A DNA stretch of 12,143 nt from Pseudomonadota bacterium. Its GTDB lineage: Bacteria > Pseudomonadota > Gammaproteobacteria > UBA4575. The notes below the pieces were generated by a model. The model ran no database searches. It worked only from the letters and a program-made list of their open reading frames with translations, and was not told the origin of the DNA. Position 1 is the stretch's first letter. Each line of letters starts with the position of its first letter. This document shows positions 1 to 6,412 of this stretch, in pieces. Both the position numbers and the translations under genes were made by a program. The stretch is taken from positions 1,701-13,843 of the forward strand of contig VXPJ01000079.1 in the NCBI GenBank assembly GCA_009839635.1, in the 5' to 3' direction.

Positions 1-195
1 CTGCCCTTTAATCCTGGAAACCGTACGTGTTAGGTACGAGGTTTTATGGATGTTAGTTAAGTGCAATTCCGAGGGGCAGTGCATGGCTCTGCCAGAACGA
101 TGATTGCCCGTGATTATGGGGACCCACGGCCTGCCCTTTAATCCTGGAAACCGTACGTGTTAGGTACGAGGTTTTATGGATGTTAAGTTAAGTGC
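1..195. repeat. 64-bp direct repeat, two copies at a 130-bp period
   Basis: Positions 1-64 recur at 131-195, identical apart from one extra A in the second copy. Each copy contains the small inverted repeat CGTAC/GTACG around a 7-base loop. The 66 bp between the copies holds a GGCAG/CTGCC mini-hairpin, and the sequences after each copy differ. The window begins exactly at a repeat boundary, so more copies may lie to the left. No coding frame with a ribosome site or family resemblance runs through it. I do not recognise the repeat family; the unit is too long and the copy number too low for a CRISPR array. Confidence 0.85.
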
Positions 196-207
196 GAAGC
201 TTGTGGT

Positions 208-355
208 TGTAAAGGAATCACGGTCGGTTTGGCGGGAGGAGTGCCTATAGCTGGGGCCCCTTGGGGGGTGTAGAAAAGCCTGCAAGCGCGGGTGCCTCTG
301 TCCCTGTCATGCTCTCCTTTCAAGCAAGTGTATGTAAAGGAATCACGGACGGTTT
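208..355 (+). repeat. 23-bp direct repeat pair
   Basis: The sequence beginning TGTAAAGGAATCACGG occupies 208-230 and returns at 333-355 with one substitution (T to A), 125 bp downstream. The second copy runs straight into the left arm of the inverted repeat at 350-387, so this is probably a truncated copy of a longer dispersed repeat. The spacer shows no plausible gene. Confidence 0.75.
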
Positions 356-621
356 CACATGGGCGATTGCCTGGAACGTAGGGTCCCAGCCGGGGATTTG
401 GCAGGGGAGGGGGAAGTGGCGCGAACCTGGACTTTGCGCCAGCCTGTTTTCTGGTAAGCATTTGATTCTATAGAGATGGGGAAAAGTACGCGCCATTCTC
501 TACAAATGGCGCGAACTCTTATGCGGGCACTACCTGGAGGGCGTGAAGTGCGAAAGGGCACACAAGATGATTTTCACCCCCCAGGGACCCTATGTTCCAG
601 GCAATCGCCCATCCGAAACCG
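350..621. repeat. 38-bp imperfect inverted repeat enclosing about 196 bp
   Basis: Positions 350-387 pair with 584-621 as an inverted repeat with three mismatches. The inner 27 bp (361-387 against 584-610) has only one mismatch. The enclosed DNA carries smaller hairpins (489-513; GTGC/GCAC near 548-562) but no convincing gene. It could be a small non-autonomous element, or two opposite copies of a dispersed genomic repeat. I see no flanking target duplication, which favours the second reading. Together with the repeats at 1-355 this accounts for most of the gene-free stretch 1-757. Confidence 0.75.
489..513. repeat. Perfect 9-bp stem, 7-base loop hairpin
   Basis: CGCGCCATT at 489-497 is followed by a 7-base loop and its exact complement AATGGCGCG at 505-513. 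No T-run follows, so it is not an intrinsic terminator. The motif TGGCGCGAAC in its right arm also occurs near 416-425, beside a second GGCGC/GCGCC pairing. It may be part of the repeat region's own folding or a protein-binding palindrome. Confidence 0.55.
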
Positions 622-757
622 CAGGTGGTAGCAGTATGTGTAATGGCTTTTAAAATGGGGACTGGCGCATCGATCAGGCGGGTGCGCTGGCAAACTACCG
701 GCCAGCCAACAACAGGCGCTATTTGCGAAAAAACCAGCCGTGTATTATTCTCCAACA

Positions 758-916
758 ATGGAAAGCACCCAGAACAATGCGTATGTCACCAAGGCTGAAT
801 TGGCCCAGCAAGAGACGCGCCTGGTTGACCGGATCGCACAGTTGGAACGGCGCATGTTTGTTTTTGGGCTTGGGCTGGCCGGCATCATCATTGCAGCGGT
901 CAAGTATCTTTCCTGA
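758..916 (+). CDS. 52-aa coiled-coil membrane mini-protein (DUF1640-like tail)
   Basis: This short frame encodes 52 residues with a sensible architecture. Residues 10-32 are a charged, heptad-like helix (KAELAQQETRLVDRIAQLE) and residues 33-50 are a hydrophobic membrane segment (MFVFGLGLAGIIIAAVKYLS). Known family knowledge: helix-then-C-terminal-anchor is the layout of bacterial DUF1640/CCDC90-like proteins, which are usually about 90-120 residues. This would therefore be a shortened version or only the tail. The frame is open back to a stop at 641-643, but the only other upstream start is GTG at 740. No clear ribosome site precedes the ATG, so expression is uncertain and it may be a remnant. 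The function is unknown. Confidence 0.5.
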   Translation: MESTQNNAYVTKAELAQQETRLVDRIAQLERRMFVFGLGLAGIIIAAVKYLS

Positions 917-1102
917 AGCAGAATCTTCCTCACCGCTTCTTTGGCAAAATTTTCTTTGCAAGTAATGTTACTTCGATGATTTCCTGCGGTTACAGTTCTG
1001 CATCAGCAGGCTGAAGATACCCTAGAGACTAATCGTTTATGGTGAGTGTCACTTTACTTTGGTTCGCTCCAAATTTCGGTACTTACTACATGATCCCCAT
1101 TA

Positions 1103-1133
1103 AAAAAGGGGCAACAGGATGCTGCCCCTTTTT
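1103..1133 (-). terminator. Intrinsic terminator of the FadL-type gene
   Basis: An 11-bp perfect stem (AAAAAGGGGCA at 1103-1113 with TGCCCCTTTTT at 1123-1133) surrounds a 9-base loop. Read on the minus strand it lies 24 bp past the stop of the FadL-family gene and ends in a six-T run. The A/T ends make it potentially bidirectional. Confidence 0.85.
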
Positions 1134-1156
1134 CCAAAAGACTACTGACTTCTAGG

Positions 1157-2677
1157 TCAGTACTGGAAGTTCCATGTCAGTGCAAAGCCTGCATGCCAAG
1201 ACCAGACATCCGCAGCAGTTGTAGTAGGATTAGGATCACCGCCAGATGCACCAATCAATGTATTAAATTGAGCTGGTGTCAGTTGACCGTGTGCGCTGTA
1301 ATGATTGCGTTCCTTGAACTGCACACCTACGTGACCGTCAATGTTCAGGAATGGCGCCAGGAAGCCCATGTACCCCACACCCAACGTAGCACGATGCCGG
1401 TAGATGACCTCGGTCTGTGAAGCCTGCAGATACTCCAACACTTGCTGACCAAGCATCGACGGTGAATCACTACGACCTACGGGGATTGCATTACAGTCCG
1501 TAGCTGATGAACAAACATAGGGAAGTCCCTTAATGCTATCTGCATCGCGATCCGTCGGGTCATCGGCATAGCCGTAACCGGCACGGAAACGCCAGTTGCC
1601 CATCTTCATCTGAGCACCGATGCTGTAGACCATCTGGTCCTCGTACACATCACCCCAGAAGTCAGCCTCTTCCCAGTTCTTCCACATGATATCAGCTGCA
1701 ATCAGCAGGTTGCCATCCATGAAGGTCTCGTTGGAAATACCGATGCCAATGGTTCGAGGCTCTTCAATAGGAATTGAGGAATAGCGAACCTGACCTTTCT
1801 CTCCATAACCTTCCAAGGCACCTACCCTTGCTGGTTCAAAGTTAGGTACAGCTATAATGTCATCAAACACGTGCTGCAGTTCCGTCATGTAGAACAGACC
1901 TAATCTGGTACCAGGGACAATGTCCTCGTAAGTCAAGCCAAGCGTTCCACGCATCCCTGTGTCATGTGTTACACCTGAGGTCGCTGCAAGTCCTAGGTCA
2001 AGATAGGCATATGTCACTGTTGCAGCACCACCAATGGAGACCTGCTCATTGAGTTCCCAACCAAGTGAGAAGTTCGCGCCCAGGACGATGAACTCCGCGC
2101 CCAGTCCCAAGGTTTCCTCAACATGACGAAACTCCACACCGATACCAGAAACAGCTGTCAGACCAGCACCCAGTACAGCAGGCAGACCCAAGGGTCGAAG
2201 ATCCTGAGTGACGCCTACTTGTGGCACGATATAACCCTCATTGCCGTTGACCGCATCGTCAAAAAACTGATTTGTTATAGCTTGACCAGGGGTCGCAGAA
2301 CCAGCCGGGTTAGCAGTTCCCAAATCAGCTCCTGCAAATGTCGGTCCGTCAAAAGCGGCAAGTGATGCCGCGGGAACATTTCCTGCCAAGGTGGGAAGAC
2401 CCAAACCTCCGTAATGATCCAGTCGTACTTCTGGCTTGTAGTAAGTTGCACCAAACGTAAACTCTGTTCCCGTCCAGTCCGTCAATGCGGCAGGGTTACC
2501 AAAGATTGCCGACACGTTATCCAGAGGCTTGGCAATACTGGTGCCTGCCATTCCTGCTGAACGTGGTGCTAACACATTGTGCAGATCGTAGCCATACGGG
2601 CCTGCATAGGCAGTGCCAGAAATGGCCAGCGATGCCAGCAACCCAATTGCTAACCATCGGTTAAAAACTTTTCTCAT
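1157..2677 (-). CDS. FadL/OmpP1-family outer membrane transporter
   Basis: Predicted 506-residue outer membrane beta-barrel of the FadL/TodX (OMPP1) family, which passively imports long-chain fatty acids and other hydrophobic substrates. Visible support: a signal peptide at residues 1-25 (MRKVFNRWLAIGLL, cleavage after AYA); the N-terminal hatch-region signature SAGMAGTSIAKPLDNVSAIF with NPAAL at 61-65; many alternating aromatic/Gly strands; and an aromatic C-terminus (WNFQY) typical of barrel assembly. Length is slightly above the usual 420-460 residues. The start is supported by GGGAGGA about 7 bases upstream. It is monocistronic, with its own promoter (2785-2812) and terminator (1103-1133). 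The substrate cannot be told from sequence, so fadL proper is not assigned. It lies to the left of the proposed attachment junction and may be element cargo or chromosome. Confidence 0.88.
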   Translation of the reverse strand: MRKVFNRWLAIGLLASLAISGTAYAGPYGYDLHNVLAPRSAGMAGTSIAKPLDNVSAIFGNPAALTDWTGTEFTFGATYYKPEVRLDHYGGLGLPTLAGNVPAASLAAFDGPTFAGADLGTANPAGSATPGQAITNQFFDDAVNGNEGYIVPQVGVTQDLRPLGLPAVLGAGLTAVSGIGVEFRHVEETLGLGAEFIVLGANFSLGWELNEQVSIGGAATVTYAYLDLGLAATSGVTHDTGMRGTLGLTYEDIVPGTRLGLFYMTELQHVFDDIIAVPNFEPARVGALEGYGEKGQVRYSSIPIEEPRTIGIGISNETFMDGNLLIAADIMWKNWEEADFWGDVYEDQMVYSIGAQMKMGNWRFRAGYGYADDPTDRDADSIKGLPYVCSSATDCNAIPVGRSDSPSMLGQQVLEYLQASQTEVIYRHRATLGVGYMGFLAPFLNIDGHVGVQFKERNHYSAHGQLTPAQFNTLIGASGGDPNPTTTAADVWSWHAGFALTWNFQY

Positions 2678-2722
2678 TGATCATCCTCCCAGCTAATTAT
2701 TAGATAGTTTCACTATGACCAA

Positions 2723-2737
2723 CAACTGACGCAGTTG
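2723..2737. promoter_or_regulatory. 6-bp inverted repeat in the FadL leader
   Basis: CAACTG-ACG-CAGTTG is a perfect inverted repeat between the candidate FadL promoter and its start, so it would sit in the 5' untranslated region. It may be a regulator site or a small mRNA hairpin. Only the symmetry is directly seen. Confidence 0.25.
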
Positions 2738-2784
2738 CGTTGCTGTTCCCAATGTTCCAGTTATTCCTATAAGTCACTGCATTT

Positions 2785-2812
2785 ATTATAATAGACTATC
2801 CTAATATAGCAA
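2785..2812 (-). promoter_or_regulatory. Sigma70-type promoter for the FadL gene
   Basis: On the minus strand TTGCTA (2807-2812, four of six matches) and a perfect TATAAT (2785-2790) are separated by 16 bp. Transcription would start near 2778 and give a leader of about 100 bases. The surrounding DNA is strongly AT-rich. Confidence 0.55.
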
Positions 2813-2840
2813 CACGTAATGGTGATGTAGCATCCATACA

Positions 2841-2851
2841 CTTAGGCTAAG
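2841..2851. promoter_or_regulatory. CTTAG-G-CTAAG palindrome before the RHH gene
   Basis: A perfect 5-bp-arm palindrome lies 40 bp upstream of the ribbon-helix-helix gene. RHH proteins commonly bind short symmetric operators in front of their own genes, so autoregulation is possible. Only the symmetry and position are seen. Confidence 0.25.
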
Positions 2852-2890
2852 CGATTTTTTGCAAATTTCCTTAAATAACAGGTAGGTCTA

Positions 2891-3070
2891 ATGAAAAAGC
2901 CAAAATCAATCAAGCAGGCAGGCTGGGTTCACATGGGTATCAAGGTACCAGAAGAGGATCGGGCTGCTTGGCATCAGGCAGCTGAGAAGGATGACCGCTC
3001 CCTTGCCTCGTGGGTGCGGTCCACATTGAACGAAGCGGCTAAAAGACAGACTAGCAAGGGCAATGGCTAG
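2891..3070 (+). CDS. 59-aa ribbon-helix-helix DNA-binding protein
   Basis: A 59-residue protein with an Arc/CopG-like ribbon-helix-helix pattern. A basic N-terminus is followed by a beta strand (WVHMGIKVPEEDRAAW, about 13-28), then helix, and then the typical RSLASWVRSTLNEAAKR second helix (about 37-53). RHH dimers bind DNA through the strand pair and act as repressors, antitoxins or relaxosome accessory proteins. ATG is preceded by GGTAGG at 4-base spacing, a modest ribosome site. It is the first gene rightward from the FadL promoter region and lies 152 bp upstream of the endonuclease on the same strand. It could therefore regulate the restriction-modification operon in place of the usual HTH-type C protein. 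No toxin partner is visible, which argues against a toxin-antitoxin pair. Family call is fairly firm; role is inferred. Confidence 0.72.
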   Translation: MKKPKSIKQAGWVHMGIKVPEEDRAAWHQAAEKDDRSLASWVRSTLNEAAKRQTSKGNG

Positions 3071-3184
3071 AACTGTATATAAGTCCCATTTTTTCGCAAT
3101 GTCCCTTTATCCTACTATTTCTGATCGGTTTAGCAGTGTTCCAAGAATAAATCAACGTGTTGAAGCCATGGGGACCGTAGCCAT

Positions 3185-3241
3185 ATGAAAAATAACAGGG
3201 GCGTTCCTCAAGGTAAATCGATTTGGCCTTTCAATCAATAG
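3185..3241 (+). other. Possible 18-codon leader ORF overlapping the endonuclease start
   Basis: ATG at 3185 opens an 18-codon frame (MKNNRGVPQGKSIWPFNQ) ending at TAG 3239-3241. It runs through the AAGG that would serve the endonuclease TTG start at 3223, in a different frame. Its own ribosome site is not evident. If translated it could couple to or delay endonuclease synthesis. It may equally be chance. Confidence 0.25.
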
Positions 3242-4341
3242 ACAATCTGCAAAAAGCGTTTGCAACCCAGATGTTCGACTATGCCTCGGACAAGAAGAAG
3301 GCAGCCGGAAGAGCTTTGGGAACGCTTGTCGAGATTGTGGCCTATTACACCTTCTGTGCATGGGAGTTATCTGATCATATTGTAATTGAGCGGAAAATCG
3401 AAGAATTTGCAAACCCCGATATTTCCCACAATGTGGAGTTCTCTCTTCACCCCGTGAAAGCCAGGCAACTGGCAACCCTGAATCCTGTATCCCTTCCCAT
3501 CACCCCCTCGAAAATCAAGAGGGAATTGCCGTTTTTAGCCGGACACACCCTGAAATCGGTTCAGGTTCTTGGTAAGAATCTGATCAGGAAAAATGCAACT
3601 GTCTTGACGGAAACGGAATCCGGCCCTGTGATTGCGAATATCGAAGCGTTGGATGATGGCTGTTGCTGGCTGTCCGTGTGTGCCCTTTCGCCAGATCCGT
3701 TTGCGATTGTGGAGTGCAAGCGGGTTGGGGTGCAGGAAGGCATGAAAAAGGGACCCCAAACGATAGAGAAGGCGAAGCAGGGCTCTTATGTGGCCCGTTC
3801 CGTTTCGGCCTTGCAGAAAGTAAGGCTGCGAAACGGGCAGTTTCAGGGGGTTATTGAGACTTCGGACGGGGAATTTCGATCAGGGCCTTATTCTTCCCTT
3901 CAAAGGGAAATCATCAACAATCCAAGTTTAACGGCCTTCCCAGGATTCATCCTGACGATTGGCGTAGTCAGTAATCATGGCAACTGGTTTACGTCTGACA
4001 ACCAGAACAAAGAACTGAAGGTACTGGCACAGTCTTATGACTGGCTACTGTTTCTCACTGACCACGGCCTAGCCAAATTCATTAACGATCTACTTCTTGA
4101 GCCTGTCAGTGGGTTTGAGCCTGTCAGAAATGCTTTCACAGAAAGCTATCAAGGCACGCGCGGTACAAACAAGTTCACGAAATCCCGCATTGACTTTGAA
4201 GCAGACAAAACCCTTCGGAGGTATTTTGCTGATCACAGTACAGAGATTGAGAGTTGGTTTAATGTAATTTCACCTGAGAACCGAACACTTGGAGAACTGC
4301 AATCTGATCTGAACACTTTGGCACGCCGAGGCGAGTCATGA
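3223..4341 (+). CDS. Putative type II restriction endonuclease, PD-(D/E)XK type
   Basis: A 372-residue protein, most likely the nuclease half of a type II restriction-modification system. The nuclease signature is visible around residues 157-166: PD at 157-158 and the E-x-K triad part E164-C165-K166 in FAIVECKRVG. A basic/Gln-rich helix follows (KKGPQTIEKAKQGSYVAR, about 175-192). D144/D145 are alternative candidates for the metal-binding aspartate, because PD to ECK spacing is short. E37 in the N-terminal helix could also contribute. There is no signal peptide or membrane segment. The start is TTG at 3223 with AAGG 9 bases upstream; a stop at 3214-3216 prevents extension, and ATG 3271 is the next option. 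The gene overlaps the methyltransferase by ATGA, so they are translationally coupled. An 18-bp in-frame tandem duplication (LLEPVSGFEPV) lies near 4097-4127. Recognition sequence is unknown; I do not recognise the exact family. Confidence 0.68.
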   Translation: MAFQSIDNLQKAFATQMFDYASDKKKAAGRALGTLVEIVAYYTFCAWELSDHIVIERKIEEFANPDISHNVEFSLHPVKARQLATLNPVSLPITPSKIKRELPFLAGHTLKSVQVLGKNLIRKNATVLTETESGPVIANIEALDDGCCWLSVCALSPDPFAIVECKRVGVQEGMKKGPQTIEKAKQGSYVARSVSALQKVRLRNGQFQGVIETSDGEFRSGPYSSLQREIINNPSLTAFPGFILTIGVVSNHGNWFTSDNQNKELKVLAQSYDWLLFLTDHGLAKFINDLLLEPVSGFEPVRNAFTESYQGTRGTNKFTKSRIDFEADKTLRRYFADHSTEIESWFNVISPENRTLGELQSDLNTLARRGES

Positions 4342-4910
4342 CGGCTGGCCGTAACAACTCGGAATCTTTGAGCCAGCATTGGTGTACCCCCCCGAAGTAT
4401 GTCGATGCAATCCGAAAATTCTTTGATAGTGAAATCTGTCTAGACCCCTGCTCTAACGCCTATTCGATTGTGGATGCTTCGGTAAGATACCGATTGCCTT
4501 TCACGGATGGCCTTACCAGTTCATGGGACTATTCAACGATTTTTGTCAATCCGCCTTACGGTAAAGATCGGGAGAGGGGAACGGGGATTATTGACTGGCT
4601 TGAAAGATGCAGTAATGCCAATGCGTGTTATGGCTCAGAAGTTCTTGCACTTGTGCCTGTGGCTACCAATACGCGCCACTGGAAAAGGTTTGTTTTCAAG
4701 TCTGCAACTGCGGTGGCTTTTCTCTACGATACCCGTCTTAAGTTCCTGGTAAATGGAAAGAATGGCGGGAAGGGTGCACCTATGTCCTGTGCGATGATTT
4801 ATTGGGGCAGGAGATACAAGCGATTCGAGAAGATGTTCGTTCCATTTGGGGCAGTTGTTGACCTGCGCCATTTACATAAAAAAGACATTGGATCGTTTAA
4901 ACATTTGTAA
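4338..4910 (+). CDS. Phage-type DNA N6-adenine methyltransferase (Dam family)
   Basis: A 190-residue SAM-dependent adenine methyltransferase resembling the phage Dam family (PF05869 type), whose usual length is about 160-200 residues. Features in family order are: W15-CTPPKY (the WxTP opening); LDPCSN at 35-40, the SAM-binding motif I equivalent; the catalytic NPPY at 71-74 (amino-methylase motif IV); ALVPVATNTRHW at about 104-115; LYDTRLKFL at about 129-137; and the APMSCAMIYWG core strand. It has no separate target-recognition domain. ATG sits inside the preceding endonuclease stop (ATGA), so the pair is expressed as one unit and this enzyme most likely protects host DNA from that nuclease. 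The same family also occurs as orphan phage methylases, so pairing is inferred from context. Target sequence cannot be read. Confidence 0.82.
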   Translation: MTAGRNNSESLSQHWCTPPKYVDAIRKFFDSEICLDPCSNAYSIVDASVRYRLPFTDGLTSSWDYSTIFVNPPYGKDRERGTGIIDWLERCSNANACYGSEVLALVPVATNTRHWKRFVFKSATAVAFLYDTRLKFLVNGKNGGKGAPMSCAMIYWGRRYKRFEKMFVPFGAVVDLRHLHKKDIGSFKHL

Positions 4911-4993
4911 ACCATGACCAGAAATTTCAAACGGATACACTAGCATTTTTTGCTGATGATGATGGGCCTAGGTTTTTCATCTCTGGCAAGGGT

Positions 4994-5093
4994 GCATGGC
5001 AGGCCGCCAGTGGAACAGGAAAAAGCGGCAAACCCCCAGTTCACCTACCTGCCATGCGAGACCGAGTATAGCAGACAAGGAAAAGCTCGCATG
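4994..5093. repeat. Nested inverted repeats beyond the integrase stop
   Basis: GCATGGCAGG (4994-5003) is the exact complement of CCTGCCATGC (5048-5057). GCCGC/GCGGC (5003-5007, 5025-5029) pair inside it. CATGCGAG (5053-5060) also pairs with CTCGCATG (5086-5093), so the middle block can fold with either side. The cluster fills the gap between the methylase and the integrase 3' end. It could be a fold ending convergent transcripts, although no T-run follows, or an arrangement of protein-binding sites. Two tiny frames cross it (4956-5096, 4996-5143) without credible starts. Confidence 0.6.
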
Positions 5094-5126
5094 TAGCAGG
5101 CTTTATTTTGGATTTGAAGGGTTTTC

Positions 5127-6254
5127 CTATTGCGCCAGGTAATCGCCCCATTGCTGCATCAGGGCGCGGCGTTTTTCAAAATAGTCGGTTCTGCGATACG
5201 CCAACTCCGCACCTTCCCCGACAATGTGGGCTAGGCAATACTCGGCAATTTCCCGAGGGGCAGAACTGCACTCGGCGGCCCAGTCCCGGAAGGATGACCG
5301 GAAGCCATGCACGGTGGTTGCAATCTTGTTATCGCGCAGCAGCTTCGATAGCGTGTTGTCGGATAGCACTTTGGCGCGTATGGATGGGAATACCAGATCG
5401 CAGCCCGCGCCGAGGTGCTGCGCTTCTTTGAGGATCGCCATGCAGCGGTCGGGCAAGGGCACCTGATGATCGATGCCCATTTTCATGCGCGCCGCCGGGA
5501 TCGTCCAGACCCTGTTGTCCAGATCGATCTCGCTCCACCGTGCACCCCGGACTTCCCCGGACCGGCAGGCGGTCAGGACGGTGAACTCCAGGGCCAGCTT
5601 TGTGATCGGGTAGGCCGTGCAGGTGCGGATCGCTTCCACGGTTTTGGCAATCTGTCCATGGGGCTGGGCCTTGAAGTGCTTCACTTTCTTTGTAATTGCT
5701 GGCATGGCGGCGCGTAGGGCTTCACCCGCCGGATCGTCCAGCCGGTGCCCGTGTGCAATCGCCCATCGAAACACCTTGCTGGTGCGCTGCCGGACCTTCT
5801 TTGCCGTGCATTGCTTGTCATTCCAAAGCGGCAGCAATATGTCCATGACCTGACCCGTGTTCACCTTTGCAACGGGTACGTCCCCGATGGCCGGATAGAC
5901 GTATTGCTCGAAAACGTTTTGCCAGTTCTGTCGCGTCTTTGGATTTTTCCATCCGGTATGGTTGTCGATGACCTTCTCTGCGGCATCCTTGAACGTGATG
6001 TCGTTCGTATGGCCGAGGGTCCGGCCATCGAGTACGGACTGCTTGTTCATGGCTGCGATGGACCGGGCCTTTTCAAGCGTGATATCTTTTACACTACCAA
6101 GGCCGATGTCTTTGCGCTGGCCGTTGATTCTCAGCCGCTGCGTCCAGGACTTGCTGCCGCTTTTCTTGACCAGCAATGACAGGCCGGTATTGCCATCATC
6201 GGTGTACCGTCCAGGCGTGCTGACCGTCTTTACATAGTGGATTGTCAGTCTCAT
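5127..6254 (-). CDS. P4-like tyrosine integrase
   Basis: A 375-residue tyrosine recombinase of the P4/DUF4102 integrase group, which inserts and excises genomic islands at tRNA 3' ends. Residues 1-80 form the DUF4102-type arm-binding domain (YTDDGNTGLSLLV, RKDIGLGSVKDITLEKAR). Residues 85-185 are the core-binding SAM-like domain, and the rest is catalytic. The active-site set is complete: R231 (LTACRSGEVRGARW), K258 (ARMKMG), H316-x-x-R319 (HGFRSSFRDWA), H343 (CLAH) and nucleophile Y353 (AYRRTDYFEKRR). Length is normal to slightly short. ATG is preceded by a tandem GGGGTAACAA repeat, one copy supplying the ribosome site. It points away from the tRNA-derived core at 6381-6394, about 127 bp upstream of its start, which fits an island-end integrase. 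GC content appears higher than in the restriction-modification genes. Confidence 0.95.
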   Translation of the reverse strand: MRLTIHYVKTVSTPGRYTDDGNTGLSLLVKKSGSKSWTQRLRINGQRKDIGLGSVKDITLEKARSIAAMNKQSVLDGRTLGHTNDITFKDAAEKVIDNHTGWKNPKTRQNWQNVFEQYVYPAIGDVPVAKVNTGQVMDILLPLWNDKQCTAKKVRQRTSKVFRWAIAHGHRLDDPAGEALRAAMPAITKKVKHFKAQPHGQIAKTVEAIRTCTAYPITKLALEFTVLTACRSGEVRGARWSEIDLDNRVWTIPAARMKMGIDHQVPLPDRCMAILKEAQHLGAGCDLVFPSIRAKVLSDNTLSKLLRDNKIATTVHGFRSSFRDWAAECSSAPREIAEYCLAHIVGEGAELAYRRTDYFEKRRALMQQWGDYLAQ

Positions 6255-6275
6255 TTGTTACCCCATTGTTACCCC
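6255..6275. repeat. Tandem TTGTTACCCC repeat before the integrase
   Basis: TTGTTACCCC occurs at 6255-6264 and again at 6266-6275, an exact 11-bp period. It abuts the integrase start codon and contains its ribosome site on the minus strand. Short direct repeats beside an integrase gene are commonly arm-type sites of the integrase or excisionase. That role, and possible autorepression, is inferred. A near-palindrome (GTTA..GTAC..TAAC, 6284-6299) and an inverted repeat TATTGT/ACAATA (6324-6342) lie further upstream. Confidence 0.5.
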
Positions 6276-6380
6276 GTTCATTCGTTATCGTACAGTAACA
6301 TGAATTGCATAGGATTAACAAGCTATTGTTTTATATACAATATTACTCAATGAAATTATACGTATCTGCGATTCGGTGTA

Positions 6381-6394
6381 CTCCGGGCGCGCCA
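6381..6394 (+). other. Attachment-site core (att), tRNA-Arg 3' end copy
   Basis: CTCCGGGCGCGCCA is identical to the last 14 bases of the tRNA-Arg gene at 12089-12102, covering the end of the T stem, the acceptor strand, the discriminator and CCA. A T6 run follows at 6395-6400, as in a tRNA transcript trailer. The bases to the left do not form the rest of a tRNA. With the integrase 127 bp to the left, this is the expected junction (attR-like) of an element inserted in a tRNA-Arg gene. The element lies leftward and the chromosome resumes at about 6395. Confidence 0.75.
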
Positions 6395-6412
6395 TTTTTT
6401 CACTGACTTGTC

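Noticed and set aside
1..195. CRISPR-like repeats
   Set aside because: The repeat is 64 bp with only two copies and no cas genes nearby.
183..561. Several 68-92-codon frames in the repeat region
   Set aside because: They are proline-rich or low-quality translations crossing repeats in both orientations, without ribosome sites.
350..621. Complete insertion sequence
   Set aside because: No transposase and no visible target duplication, so kept only as an inverted repeat pair.
4956..5096. 46-residue frame between methylase and integrase, and a 48-residue frame at 4996-5143
   Set aside because: They lack convincing ribosome sites and overlap the inverted-repeat cluster; the second also runs into the integrase end. 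Not excluded, but unsupported.
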